A stretch of 64,000 nt of DNA from Mucilaginibacter sp. JRF (lineage in GTDB: Bacteria; Bacteroidota; Bacteroidia; Sphingobacteriales; Sphingobacteriaceae): assembly GCF_015223065.1 (NCBI RefSeq), contig NZ_JADFBY010000002.1:310001-374000 (forward strand), written 5' to 3'. Below are positions 15,676 to 25,369 of this stretch, in pieces. Made by a program: the position numbers and the translations under genes. Positions within the stretch are counted from its first letter, which is position 1, and the number at the start of each line of letters is the position of its first letter. The notes under the pieces were generated by a model, which was not told the origin of the DNA, ran no database searches, and worked only from the letters and a program-made list of their open reading frames with translations.

Positions 15676-18108
15676 TTATTCGGACCGCAGGTTTTTTATC
15701 GGGTTTACCAGCGCCGCGCTCACTGCCTGCCAGCAAACGGTTACCAGGGCAATAATGATAACTATTATGCCCGATATGGCGAAGATATCCCAGCTGAGTT
15801 GTATACGGTACACATAATCCTCCAGCCATTTGTTCATGGCCAGCCAGCCGATCGGGATGGCGATAACCAGCGATATCAGCACCAGCTTAAGAAAGTTGCC
15901 CGTAAGCAGCGCGAACAGGTTGGTTACCGATGCGCCCAGTACTTTGCGTATGCTTACTTCCTTGCTGCGCTGCTCGGCCATAAAGGCTGCCAGTGCGAAC
16001 AAGCCCAAACAGGCCACCACAATGGCCAGTACCGAAAAACCGGTGAATATATATTGCGTGCTTTTTACATCGCTGTACATGGCGGCATAGCTTTGATCTA
16101 AAAAATCGTATCGCATGGTTTGGTGTGGTTGAAACTGTTTCCAGGTGCTGTTTATGGCGGCAATGGCGGCGCGCATATCACTGCTTTTTAGTTTTACTGA
16201 TACCATGCTGTTGCTGTTGCCCAATATCATTACTAAAGGTTCAACCTGCTGTTTTAACGATTCGTAGTAAAAATCATCAACCACACCTATAATGGTGAGG
16301 TGCTCATAACCATTGGTGATCACCTTACCCAGCGGATTCTTCAACCCCAGTTGCTTAACCATTGATCTGTTCACGATGGTAGCCTGCGAGTCGGTAGGCA
16401 TATCCGTACGGAAATTGCGGCCATCTGATAGTTTAATACCCAGGGTAGCCAGGTAGTTTTCATCAATAACCCAATGCTGGCTGCGTATAGGCGCATCCTG
16501 TTTTTCACGGCCCTCGTTGTAAAACGAGTTGCCGTTACGCTTGGTGCTGTTGATAGGTAAAAAGTCGCTAACGGTAACATTCTTTACAAAAGGCAGGTTA
16601 AGTAGTTCTGCCTTAAACGCTGCCGTTTGCGGGCCAAGGGCATCAGCACCCTCAATGGTTACTACCTGCTCTTTATCAAAACCAATTTTTGAATTAAGAA
16701 TGTACTGCATCTGCTTAAAAATAACCGCCGTGCCGATGATAAGCACAATGGATACCGTGAACTGGAATATCACCAGTCCGCTACGCAAGCCCGAGTTGCG
16801 GGTACCCATGCTGATAGAGCCCTTTAGCGTAGTTGCGGGTTTAAAGTAGGATAGGTAGAACGCAGGGTAAATTCCCGCTATTAAGCCTATAACAATGGCG
16901 CTGCTTATTAAGGCAGGCAGCAACCACCACTCCATCCATGGCAAAGCGAGCTGCGTGCCGGCTACATTGTTAAACACCGGCAAGGCCGACGCGGCCAGCA
17001 CAACACCCAGCACGAACGAAAAGAAACTGTACAATAGTGATTCGGTTAAAAACTGCCTGATCAGGTTGGCGCGGGTTGAGCCGATAACCTTGCGCACACC
17101 CACCTCGCGGGCACGGTTGGCAGACCGTGCTGTGGATAGGTTAAGGAAATTGATACAGGCCAGTATCAGTATAAAACCGGCTATGCCCGCAAAAAGCCAA
17201 ATAAAGCGTGCATCGCCATGTTTAATATGATCCTCCTCAATATTGTACGATTTTAGGTAGATGTCAGTAAGTGGTTGCAATATCAGGTGGGCGTTTTTCC
17301 TTACCTCGGCGGTATTGGCCTGCCCATTTTGCTTCATGCTTGGTATCACATACTCGTCAAGTATATGGTCGCTCATTTTTTTGCTGAATGCATCGATATC
17401 CACTCCCGGATTCATTTGCAGGTAGATGCCGTAGTTGCTGGAGTACCAGCTTTCCTGCTCACCATCCCAAAAACCAAGGCCCGATAGTGATATAAAACCC
17501 CTGAACTGCATATGCGAGTTAGCCGGAAAATCCTGCATTACGCCGCCTATGGTTAATGGTTTTTGGGTGTTGTTGTTAAATATCAGCGTTTTGCCTATCG
17601 GGTTTTGTTTAGGGAAGTATTTATCGGCCAGGCTTTTGCATATTACTACCGTATTGGGTGCTTTTAAGGCGGTTATATTGCTGCCGTAAACCATCGGTAT
17701 ATCCAGTATATCGAGTGTTGAACTATCGGCAAAGCAAAAGCCGGCTTCGTAGTTGTTGTTTACCTGGTCGGTGCGGCGTATCTGGTTCTCGGTGCCGCCA
17801 AACAGCCTGTTGTGCATAATGCGACCAGCCTTTTTTACCTGCGGAAAATCGCTCAGCAAGGCTTTTGACATGGGCGGCTGAAAGCTTGTACCATAAAAGG
17901 TAGTGCCCGCCATGGTCATTTTACCAAGCACGCGGTAAACGTTCTCTTTATTGCGGTTGGTTTGGTCGTAACTGGTTTCGTTACGTATGTATATCGATAT
18001 TAAAATACAGGCGGCAATGCCAATGGCAAACCCACCGATGTTGATAGCGGCATACATTTTTTGCTTCTGCATGTTTCGAAAAGCTATTTTAAGGTAATGT
18101 GTTAGCAT
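15676..18108 (-). CDS. FtsX/MacB-like ABC transporter permease
   Basis: An 810-residue inner-membrane permease of the large Bacteroidota family. It has an N-terminal helix (INIGGFAIGIAACILISIYI), a MacB-like periplasmic domain and two FtsX cores. The cores carry the repeated coupling motif RAREVGVRKVIGSTRANLIR and EQRSKEVSIRKVLGASVTNL. Such proteins work with a LolD-like ATPase in mechanotransmission, peptide or lipoprotein export. No ATPase gene is adjacent, so the partner lies elsewhere. It is a full-length single gene with a 253-nt AT-rich upstream region. Confidence 0.92.
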   Translation of the reverse strand: MLTHYLKIAFRNMQKQKMYAAINIGGFAIGIAACILISIYIRNETSYDQTNRNKENVYRVLGKMTMAGTTFYGTSFQPPMSKALLSDFPQVKKAGRIMHNRLFGGTENQIRRTDQVNNNYEAGFCFADSSTLDILDIPMVYGSNITALKAPNTVVICKSLADKYFPKQNPIGKTLIFNNNTQKPLTIGGVMQDFPANSHMQFRGFISLSGLGFWDGEQESWYSSNYGIYLQMNPGVDIDAFSKKMSDHILDEYVIPSMKQNGQANTAEVRKNAHLILQPLTDIYLKSYNIEEDHIKHGDARFIWLFAGIAGFILILACINFLNLSTARSANRAREVGVRKVIGSTRANLIRQFLTESLLYSFFSFVLGVVLAASALPVFNNVAGTQLALPWMEWWLLPALISSAIVIGLIAGIYPAFYLSYFKPATTLKGSISMGTRNSGLRSGLVIFQFTVSIVLIIGTAVIFKQMQYILNSKIGFDKEQVVTIEGADALGPQTAAFKAELLNLPFVKNVTVSDFLPINSTKRNGNSFYNEGREKQDAPIRSQHWVIDENYLATLGIKLSDGRNFRTDMPTDSQATIVNRSMVKQLGLKNPLGKVITNGYEHLTIIGVVDDFYYESLKQQVEPLVMILGNSNSMVSVKLKSSDMRAAIAAINSTWKQFQPHQTMRYDFLDQSYAAMYSDVKSTQYIFTGFSVLAIVVACLGLFALAAFMAEQRSKEVSIRKVLGASVTNLFALLTGNFLKLVLISLVIAIPIGWLAMNKWLEDYVYRIQLSWDIFAISGIIVIIIALVTVCWQAVSAALVNPIKNLRSE

Positions 18109-18361
18109 GATACGGCTGATGAATATCGTTTAAAAAATAATAGGTAATACTCGCTTAGATGAATAAATACTATTTATGTGCCATGCGTGTAAGTTGTTGT
18201 TTATTAGTTGTTTGCGTTGATTTTAATTGTTCGGGGCGTTCGCTTTCGTTACACTTGGTGTTCGCTTATGTTTAAGTGCTGATGCCAAATTATATAACAA
18301 AAAACGTTTGACAATAAGCCCGATAGCACTATATTTAAATATAAACCGTTAAACATTTATC

Positions 18362-18946
18362 GTGCTTAAAAGAGTAATGTTTTGTGTGATGATACTGCTG
18401 TGCGGCACCTTTGCCAAAGCGCAAACAGTTGATAGCGCCGCTGTTTTTGATAGCTACCTCGATCTCAATATGGCTATGTTTGAGGGCAATACCGACAATG
18501 CCGAACGCGTATCCGAACAAATAATGGCCGATACCGCCGCACTGCCACCTAAAGCCCGTGTTAACTACTATAATATATTAGGGAAGCTTTACGAGGAAAG
18601 GCAACCTGCCGAAGCCAAAGTGTATTACGAAAGGGTAGTGGCGCATGTGCCCAATTACTATGTGGCGCACCTTGCCCTGGGGTACATTTATATAAAGGAG
18701 GCCGAGGATAACGAGAAAAAAGTTCAGGCTAATTCAACTCCCGATACCCGTTGGGCACACATTACATCGGTAAAAAAAGCTATAGCCCACTTGGAAAAAG
18801 CCCAGGCCTGCGACCCGAATGAGGATACCATGAACACCATTACCTCGCTCTACAAAAAAATAAATGATACCGCCGGATTGGCCGGAATAAAGGCCCGCCT
18901 TGCTACCTTAGCCAAAAACTGCGTCGATCTGCTCGAAACGCAATAA
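18362..18946 (+). CDS. Secreted TPR-like protein, unknown function
   Basis: A 194-residue protein with a signal peptide (VMFCVMILLCGTFAKAQT, cleaved after AKA). Helical repeats follow: VNYYNILGKLYEERQPAEAKVYYERV, then PNYYVAHLALGYIYIKEAE, then KKAIAHLEKAQACDPNED. These spacings fit tetratricopeptide repeats. GTG at 18362 adds the basic residues LKR before the hydrophobic core, so I prefer it to the ATG at 18377. Its stop codon directly abuts the stop of the convergent phosphodiesterase gene. Confidence 0.75.
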   Translation: MLKRVMFCVMILLCGTFAKAQTVDSAAVFDSYLDLNMAMFEGNTDNAERVSEQIMADTAALPPKARVNYYNILGKLYEERQPAEAKVYYERVVAHVPNYYVAHLALGYIYIKEAEDNEKKVQANSTPDTRWAHITSVKKAIAHLEKAQACDPNEDTMNTITSLYKKINDTAGLAGIKARLATLAKNCVDLLETQ

Positions 18947-19903
18947 TTAGAGTTCTATTCGCTTGCCCTGTTGGGGGAATATCAAATTCAGGCCTAACGT
19001 GTTTTGCTGTTTAAGCTGCTGCTTTAACTTTTCGATGTTTTTTTGCGGAGGCTTAACGTGAGTAACCACCAGGTTAAAGCCCTTTAGTTTACCCTCGCCG
19101 GTAAGGCTTTGTAACACCTGCATCTCCTTCATCAGCCAGTTAGGCGTGAGGTGACCGAATAAGCTTTTATCAGGCTGCTCGTTAGGATATGATACCTCTA
19201 TCATAATGCCTTTCAATTCCCCCTTGCTGATCAGCGGGACAATGGCCTGCCATAGTTCGCGCAGTTTGGTACTTTTCTCTACCTCATCGGGTCCGGTATC
19301 GCCCAGGTAAAGTACGTAAGCATCATTGTTTTTTACCAAATAGGCAGCCCCAACAAGGTTAGAGTGACTCAGCGGAAATACCTGTACGCTTAGCCCCGTA
19401 CCATCAACGGTAACCGGTTTACCCGGTTCCATAGGTTTATACGAGTATTTTTTGAGTGCCGGTTTCTCGCCGTCATCGGCAAAGTTGGCCCAGCTTGCCC
19501 AGGTAAAATAGTGGGTCTTGATAGTTTCGAGGCACGATGGTAGCCCGTAAATGCTTTTGGTGCTATCCTCGGGCGAGTTGATGATGAGGCCCGACACATG
19601 ATCGAGGTGCGCGTGCGAAATAAAGTAGCCCTTGATGTATTGCTTGAGTATCGTTTCGGCTGGTACCTTAAAGGTGTGCTTGCTCACGGCCTTTTCAATA
19701 CCCGAGTGCAGCGTGCCGGCATCCATACATATATAGTTATTGCTGCCTGCCGCGCTAACCATATAGGCTGATAGGTTGCTCTCGTCAATACCACCCTTAA
19801 CACCTAACGGAATGATGCTGAATGATGGTGCTTTTTTTTGTGCCGATGCTGACATAAATAACAGCATCGCGATAGCCAATAACCTCAAAAATTTACCGGG
19901 CAT
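18947..19903 (-). CDS. Class II 3',5'-cyclic-nucleotide phosphodiesterase
   Basis: A 318-residue metallo-beta-lactamase-fold hydrolase. HAHLDHVSG at residues 97-105 is the exact class II cyclic-nucleotide phosphodiesterase signature (HxHLDHxxG). Further support comes from AAYLVKNNDAYVLYLGDTGPDEVE and from GIMIEVSYPNEQPDKSLFGHLTP. The class hydrolyses cAMP or cGMP, as in yeast PDE1 and Vibrio CpdP. A signal peptide (LLAIAMLLFMSASAQ) sends it to the periplasm, so it may scavenge external cyclic nucleotides rather than control internal signalling. It shares no gap with the convergent TPR gene. Confidence 0.88.
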   Translation of the reverse strand: MPGKFLRLLAIAMLLFMSASAQKKAPSFSIIPLGVKGGIDESNLSAYMVSAAGSNNYICMDAGTLHSGIEKAVSKHTFKVPAETILKQYIKGYFISHAHLDHVSGLIINSPEDSTKSIYGLPSCLETIKTHYFTWASWANFADDGEKPALKKYSYKPMEPGKPVTVDGTGLSVQVFPLSHSNLVGAAYLVKNNDAYVLYLGDTGPDEVEKSTKLRELWQAIVPLISKGELKGIMIEVSYPNEQPDKSLFGHLTPNWLMKEMQVLQSLTGEGKLKGFNLVVTHVKPPQKNIEKLKQQLKQQNTLGLNLIFPQQGKRIEL

Positions 19904-19945
19904 AGTATTATTTGTTGATGCGCAAAGCTACATCAAAACAGGCTA

Positions 19946-21040
19946 TTATTCGGTTTTCAATTCTTTTTGGGCTTTGTCCTCATACTCGTATTCGCCGCCA
20001 AGCAGGTAGCCCCAAGGTTTAAGGCTCGGCACACGGTCAAATATGATCTTGAAGATGGCGATGACCGGGATGGAAAGGAACATACCCGACAGCCCCCAAA
20101 TCATCTCACCCACAATAATACCGATAAAGGTAATCAGCGCGTTCAAGCGTACTTTTGAGCCTACGATGATAGGTAGCAACACGTTGGCATCCAGCGCGTG
20201 TATACCAATTACCGATACGGCAACCGTAACCGTTTGCTGCACACTGCCGGTAGCGAAAGTTACAATGCAGCTTAACAGCAATGCTGTAAATATGCCTATA
20301 TAAGGAATGATGTTGAACAAGCCTACAATAATGCCCAGCAGCACGGCGTACTTAACGTTCAATATCCAAAAAACGGCACAGGTTATACCCGATACAACTA
20401 CCATCTCCAGTATTAAACCAACAATATACTGGCGTAGTATTTTTTGGATGTTCTCCACCACATCCATCACGGTGGTTGAATGGTCATCGCTGAAAACGCG
20501 CATAATAAAGCGTATCAGCAACCTGCGGTAAAACAGTATAAAAAAGGTGAATATCAGTATAAATACATAGAACAGCAGCAATGACGATACCGCCCCGAAG
20601 GTAGTACCCAGCACCACAGTACCCGATTCCATGATCTTTTGTGTGGTATCGTGAACGTAGTTCATCTGCTTGTCGGTATTGATGTGGAACGATACCTCAA
20701 TCCAGCTTTGAATGCTATCTATTGATTGCGTGATCTGGGTTTTTAGCATAGGCCAGTCTGATGCCAGCGATGATATTTGCGAACCCACCAGGTAGCCCAC
20801 CAAGCTGATAAAGCCAACAAACAGAATGATTGCCGCGAATGACGAAATACTGCGCGGAAACCTGAGTTTACGCTCCAAAAAATCAGACACGGGCAGCAGC
20901 AGCACTGCAAATAAAAACCCGAACATAAGCGGGTCAAGTATTTCTTTGCCTAATATCACCAGGTAACTGAGCGATATGATGCCGATAAGTACTAAAGCAA
21001 GTTGTTCGTAAAAAGGGGGGAGTAATTTTCTGCCGGTCAT
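19946..21040 (-). CDS. AI-2E family transporter (PerM/YdiK-like)
   Basis: A 364-residue inner-membrane protein with about seven to eight helices. The start runs PFYEQLALVLIGIISLSYLV, and the family marks GLFNIIPYIGIFTALL and FIGIIVGEMIWGLSGMFLSIP are both present. The family includes TqsA of E. coli and sodium/proton antiporters, so the substrate is uncertain. The C-terminus is charged and cytoplasmic. It starts 110 nt from the end of the SGNH gene on the same strand. Confidence 0.9.
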   Translation of the reverse strand: MTGRKLLPPFYEQLALVLIGIISLSYLVILGKEILDPLMFGFLFAVLLLPVSDFLERKLRFPRSISSFAAIILFVGFISLVGYLVGSQISSLASDWPMLKTQITQSIDSIQSWIEVSFHINTDKQMNYVHDTTQKIMESGTVVLGTTFGAVSSLLLFYVFILIFTFFILFYRRLLIRFIMRVFSDDHSTTVMDVVENIQKILRQYIVGLILEMVVVSGITCAVFWILNVKYAVLLGIIVGLFNIIPYIGIFTALLLSCIVTFATGSVQQTVTVAVSVIGIHALDANVLLPIIVGSKVRLNALITFIGIIVGEMIWGLSGMFLSIPVIAIFKIIFDRVPSLKPWGYLLGGEYEYEDKAQKELKTE

Positions 21041-21150
21041 AACTGTTGTTAAAGTTATGAACCTAACAGGATTTTGATGCGAATGTTTTGAATATTGTGC
21101 TTAGTGAAAAATATTGTGTAAGGGGCTGATAAACAGTAATTGTAACGATG

Positions 21151-21834
21151 TTATTTTGCCCTTAATTTTTTTTGCAAGTAAGCCGGATACCCTGTTGAGC
21201 CGCCTGCCGTAAGGCTATCGCCCATACAAACTACAATAAGGTATTCATCTTCGGTAAAGTTTTGCTTTATATATGCAGCCAGGGTATCAGCAATAAACTC
21301 TTTGCCTGTTATAGTCAGGTGTATGCCATCGGGCTTTGAGGCATTGTTTATGGCGTTATATACCATGCTGTTTTTGGTAGCATTTGGGGTTCCGGCATCC
21401 TTAAAGGCCTTGTTGATGTTTAGGTAATAGCAGTTCAGCTCGCGAGCTAAGGAGTCGTTAATAGTTTCAATGGTATCGTTACGGTCGTTCAAAAAATAAT
21501 CGGGACTTGTAATTACATCAATGCCTCTTGGTGGCGGGCTCATCAGTAAAACCCTGGCTCCGGCATGCTTAATACGGCCTATAATGTGTGTAAGGTTATC
21601 GGCATAATCACTATAGGGCCCCATGCGCGATACATCATTGGTACCTATCATCAACACCACCAGTTTGGGCTTTTCGGTTAACATGCCATCAACTTCGGCG
21701 GCAACATCGGCCGAGGTATATTTAGGGATGCCCTCATTAATAACCTTTACGCGACTGGTTGATGATGCATCATCATTCGTTTTACGGCACGATGCAAGTA
21801 GCAGAAGTAAAGCAGCGGCAAAAATAATTTTCAT
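21151..21834 (-). CDS. SGNH hydrolase lipoprotein, circularly permuted block order
   Basis: A 227-residue lipoprotein starting MKIIFAAALLLLLASC. The conserved SGNH blocks are present but in a rotated order. The strand VINEGIPKYTSADV (normally block II, after GDS) comes first. LVVLMIGTNDVSR (block III) and KPDGIHLTITGKEF (block V, Asp-His) follow. The catalytic-serine block VVCMGDSLTAGG comes last, near residue 203, ending YPAYLQKKLRAK. Joining the C-terminus to the N-terminus would restore the usual order. The frame is open for 59 codons further 5', but that stretch is not protein-like, so the ATG at 21834 is preferred. It is probably an envelope esterase or lipase. Confidence 0.85.
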   Translation of the reverse strand: MKIIFAAALLLLLASCRKTNDDASSTSRVKVINEGIPKYTSADVAAEVDGMLTEKPKLVVLMIGTNDVSRMGPYSDYADNLTHIIGRIKHAGARVLLMSPPPRGIDVITSPDYFLNDRNDTIETINDSLARELNCYYLNINKAFKDAGTPNATKNSMVYNAINNASKPDGIHLTITGKEFIADTLAAYIKQNFTEDEYLIVVCMGDSLTAGGSTGYPAYLQKKLRAK

Positions 21835-22326
21835 GTATGATAGGGGTATTGCGAGGGTACGTTGCGGCAAAAGTATCGCGCTAAAAGTATGCCTGTTAAA
21901 AATACAATTATTATGGCAAAATATCCGCCAATAGCGGGATATACGGTTATAAAAACCATGCTTGGTGATGGTGGAGGCAAAAGTTTTAAAGTGGATGATC
22001 AAAACTTCCATATTAGCCGGGTGTAGGTTCGGATATTCTTAAAGGTTTTGCCTTTTAATTATAAGTTATTCGAGCCTTTTTACTGTAAGTTTTGCTAAAA
22101 GGTTTAACTGTAACGGGAATATTACAAAAAACTTCATTTCGCTGTAAATAAAACGGTTTATCAATTTTTTGATGCGTTTAAGTGTTATTTAAGCCATTGT
22201 TTTAAATGTGGAAAAATATTTTTGTTGTGCTTAAATAAATAAAGTTATAGGTTAGATGCCGATTTAAACTATACTGCACGTGCCTACCCTCGGCATGTGG
22301 TTTTACACACCTTATAAATTTATCTT
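21835..22326. other. AT-rich intergenic region between divergent genes
   Basis: 492 nt without a gene I can support. It separates the minus-strand SGNH gene from susC and should hold both promoters. A TATTTTTG at 22217-22224 could be the susC -7 box. An open minus-strand stretch at 21835-22011 is only an N-terminal extension of the SGNH frame and shows no protein signal. Confidence 0.5.
22217..22224 (+). promoter_or_regulatory. Candidate -7 box of the susC promoter
   Basis: TATTTTTG fits TAnnTTTG. An ATTG lies 17 nt upstream, slightly closer than the usual 19-21 nt. A leader of about 95 nt would follow. Tentative. Confidence 0.35.
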
Positions 22327-25300
22327 ATGAAGATCACTTTTAACCTGGCGGGGGTGCGTCCGCATGTAAAAAAATGCACATCCAATCAGGGTCCACCCCT
22401 GAAAAAGCTCACTTTCTTTTTAGCTGTACTATTCAGCAGCATGTTATCACTTCAGGCCTTTGCGCAAAAGCAAATTACCGGTACTGTAGTTGATAAGCAA
22501 AAATTACCACTACCCGGCGCCACTATAAAAATTAAAGGCACAACAACAGCCGTAGCCTCAGATATGAATGGTAAGTTCAAGATCACCGTACCTGGTGATA
22601 ATGCAGTACTTACCGTAACCTCAATAGGTTTTACCTCAAAGGATGTAGCCGTAGGTACCCAAACTGATATTAACGTAACCCTGCTTGAAGAATCGCGCGG
22701 ATTGAATACCGTGGTGGTAGTAGGTTACGGTTCGCAAAAAAAGGGAGAGATCACCTCGGCCACGGGCCACGCCGATACGTCGGACTTTAGGCAGAGCGGC
22801 GCGCGTAACCCAATGGATCTTATTCAGGGTAAAATTGCTGGTTTGCAAATAAGCCGCTCGGGCAGTAACCCTAATACCGGTACCAGCATACAGCTACGTG
22901 GTGTTACCACTTTAACAGGTAGCGCATCGCCATTGGTGGTAATTGATGGTATACCCGGCGGTAACCTCGATCTGTTACAACAGGATGATATCGCGTCTAT
23001 TGACGTATTGAAGGATGGTTCGGGCGCGGCTATTTACGGTACAACCGCCAACGCGGGTGTAATTTTGGTAACTACCAAAAAAGGTAAAGAAGGCCCGGCA
23101 CAGTTCACTTACTCTAACTACTTCCGTAAAGAGTACCTGGCCCGCATACCTGATTTTATGACGGCAGCGCAATTCAGGGAACGTTTAGCCTCGGGCCAGA
23201 TAACCGGTACCGATTACGGTAACTCGTCAGACTTTTTTGACCAGTTGGTTAACCACGGTAACCTGTCGCAAAACCACAACTTTGCCATGACTGGCGGTAC
23301 CAGCAAAACAAACTACCGCGCCAGCGTTAACTATCGCGATCTGCAAGGCTTTGCTAAGGAGAACGGTCGTAAGGAATACACCGTACGCTTAAGCGTTAAC
23401 CAAAAAGGATTGGATGATAAGCTTAACGTAGCCGTAAACCTGGCAGGTAACTTTGCCAAGATCAATCTTTTGGGTGGCGATGGCTGGGAAGATCAGCTTA
23501 TACGTAACCCAACATTATCAAACTATAATGAGGATGGAACTTTCTACTTTGAAAATACCAGTACTAACCAGTTTGCCCGCTTACAGCAGGAAACTAACAA
23601 ACGCCAGCAGTCAACCATATCAGCTGATGGTAAGGCCGAGTACGAATTTATACCAGGCTTAAAAGGTTCGATATTCGGATCGGTACAGCGTAACAGCTAT
23701 ATTGATGGCCTGTACCGCAGTATATACGGCGAGTTCTCGCGCGAGAATGATATTTACCAGGGTGGTGGCTATGCCGAGCGCTCAACTCAATTAAGCCAAA
23801 ACTATGCTTTTGAGCCAACCATCCAGTTCAACAAAATAATTGCTGACGACCATAGCATCAACGCCGTATTAGGTTATAGCTACCGTTACAATGTTTACGA
23901 AGGCTTTTCGGCAGCCAACTACGGTTTCCTGAATGATAGGTTTATGGAGAACAACCTGGGCGCGGGTAACCAGCTGCAATCAGGCAAAGCCACCATGTCA
24001 AGCTTTAAAAATGATGATAAGCTTATCGCTTTCTTAGGTCGTGTTAACTATGCTTATAAAGATAAATACCTGTTACAGGTGAGTTTACGCCGCGAGGGTT
24101 CGTCGCGTTTTGGTGCCAACCATAAATGGGGTTACTTCCCGGCGGCATCAGCAGGCTGGACCATCAGCGAGGAGGATTTTATGAAGGATGTAAACTTTGT
24201 AAATAACCTGAAACTGCGTGTTGGTTACGGTATTACCGGTAACTCAGGCTTTAACAACTACGCATCGCTGGTTACTTTAGGCACGGGTGGTATATACTTG
24301 TATCCTGATGGCCAGTACCGAGAAACCTATGGCCCTGACCGTAACCCGAACCCGAACCTGCGTTACGAGAAAAAGAAAGAGCTTAACATTGGTGCCGATT
24401 TCACCTTGTTCAACAACCGTATTACCGGTGCGCTCGACCTGTTTCAGCGTAAAACGGTCGATCTGTTAGATTCATACGTAACTCCGCAGCCACCTTACGT
24501 GCGCGATAATATCTACGCTAACGTGGGTACCATATCAGCAAAAGGTATTGAGTTGGCCGTAAGCTTTGCAGCCATTAAGTACAAGGATTTTGCATGGAAT
24601 ATGGATGTTGCGGCAAGTACAACCAAAAACACATTGGATTCATACTCTGATGATATATTCAAGGTTGATATGCGCTCATTTGGTGGTATTGGTGGTGCCG
24701 GTGATCTGGGTAACGCTATACGCACTTACGAGGGTGGCCCGCTTGGCCAGTTTTGGGGTAAGCGTTTTGCCGGCTTTACTGATGATGGCAAATGGTTATT
24801 CTACAACCGTAATGGCGAAAAGATATCAAATGCCGAGATCAATAACTCGCCATACCGCGATCAAACCGATCTGGCACCAATTGGTAACGCTATACCAAAA
24901 TACTACGCCTCATGGACCAACAACTTCAGATACAAGAATTTTGACCTGCGTGTATTTATGCGTGGTAAATTTGATTTCGACATCCTGAACACTACAGCCC
25001 TGTCATACGGTAATAAAGTATCGGGCGGTAACCTGCTTAATGATGCCTTTACCAAATACGCTCAGATCAATGATACCTACATGTATTCAGACTATTACCT
25101 GGAGAATGGCTCATTCCTGAAAATTGATGAGGTTACTTTTGGTTACAATTTCAAGCTTAAAACTAAAAAGGTACGCAGCCTGCGCGCTTACGTAACCGGC
25201 CAAAACCTGGTAACCTTTACCAGCTACAGCGGTAACGATCCTGACTTTGTGCCTGATACAGGCCTCGGCCCGGGTATTGATGGCCGTGGTCCGTACCCAA

Positions 25301-25341
25301 GCACACGCTCGTTCTTATTAGGTGTAAGCCTTGGATTTTAA
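22327..25341 (+). CDS. SusC/RagA-type TonB-linked outer membrane transporter
   Basis: A 1004-residue TonB-dependent receptor. The signal (LTFFLAVLFSSMLSLQAFAQ) is followed by a carboxypeptidase-D regulatory-like domain (ITGTVVDKQKLPLPGATIKI). The TonB box region and SusC signature NTVVVVGYGSQKKGEIT come next, then the plug (PMDLIQGKIAGLQISRSG) and a 22-strand barrel ending SFLLGVSLGF. It forms a lidded pair with the SusD protein encoded 28 nt downstream, to import a large nutrient. No carbohydrate enzyme or regulator is adjacent, so the substrate is unknown. Confidence 0.95.
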   Translation: MKITFNLAGVRPHVKKCTSNQGPPLKKLTFFLAVLFSSMLSLQAFAQKQITGTVVDKQKLPLPGATIKIKGTTTAVASDMNGKFKITVPGDNAVLTVTSIGFTSKDVAVGTQTDINVTLLEESRGLNTVVVVGYGSQKKGEITSATGHADTSDFRQSGARNPMDLIQGKIAGLQISRSGSNPNTGTSIQLRGVTTLTGSASPLVVIDGIPGGNLDLLQQDDIASIDVLKDGSGAAIYGTTANAGVILVTTKKGKEGPAQFTYSNYFRKEYLARIPDFMTAAQFRERLASGQITGTDYGNSSDFFDQLVNHGNLSQNHNFAMTGGTSKTNYRASVNYRDLQGFAKENGRKEYTVRLSVNQKGLDDKLNVAVNLAGNFAKINLLGGDGWEDQLIRNPTLSNYNEDGTFYFENTSTNQFARLQQETNKRQQSTISADGKAEYEFIPGLKGSIFGSVQRNSYIDGLYRSIYGEFSRENDIYQGGGYAERSTQLSQNYAFEPTIQFNKIIADDHSINAVLGYSYRYNVYEGFSAANYGFLNDRFMENNLGAGNQLQSGKATMSSFKNDDKLIAFLGRVNYAYKDKYLLQVSLRREGSSRFGANHKWGYFPAASAGWTISEEDFMKDVNFVNNLKLRVGYGITGNSGFNNYASLVTLGTGGIYLYPDGQYRETYGPDRNPNPNLRYEKKKELNIGADFTLFNNRITGALDLFQRKTVDLLDSYVTPQPPYVRDNIYANVGTISAKGIELAVSFAAIKYKDFAWNMDVAASTTKNTLDSYSDDIFKVDMRSFGGIGGAGDLGNAIRTYEGGPLGQFWGKRFAGFTDDGKWLFYNRNGEKISNAEINNSPYRDQTDLAPIGNAIPKYYASWTNNFRYKNFDLRVFMRGKFDFDILNTTALSYGNKVSGGNLLNDAFTKYAQINDTYMYSDYYLENGSFLKIDEVTFGYNFKLKTKKVRSLRAYVTGQNLVTFTSYSGNDPDFVPDTGLGPGIDGRGPYPSTRSFLLGVSLGF

Positions 25342-25369
25342 TTAACCTCTATTCACATAAAAGAAAGTC

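Noticed and set aside
21835..22011. N-terminal extension of the SGNH gene by 59 codons
   Set aside because: The added residues lack any conserved feature and would bury the lipoprotein signal in the middle of the protein. The ATG at 21834 gives a clean signal peptide.
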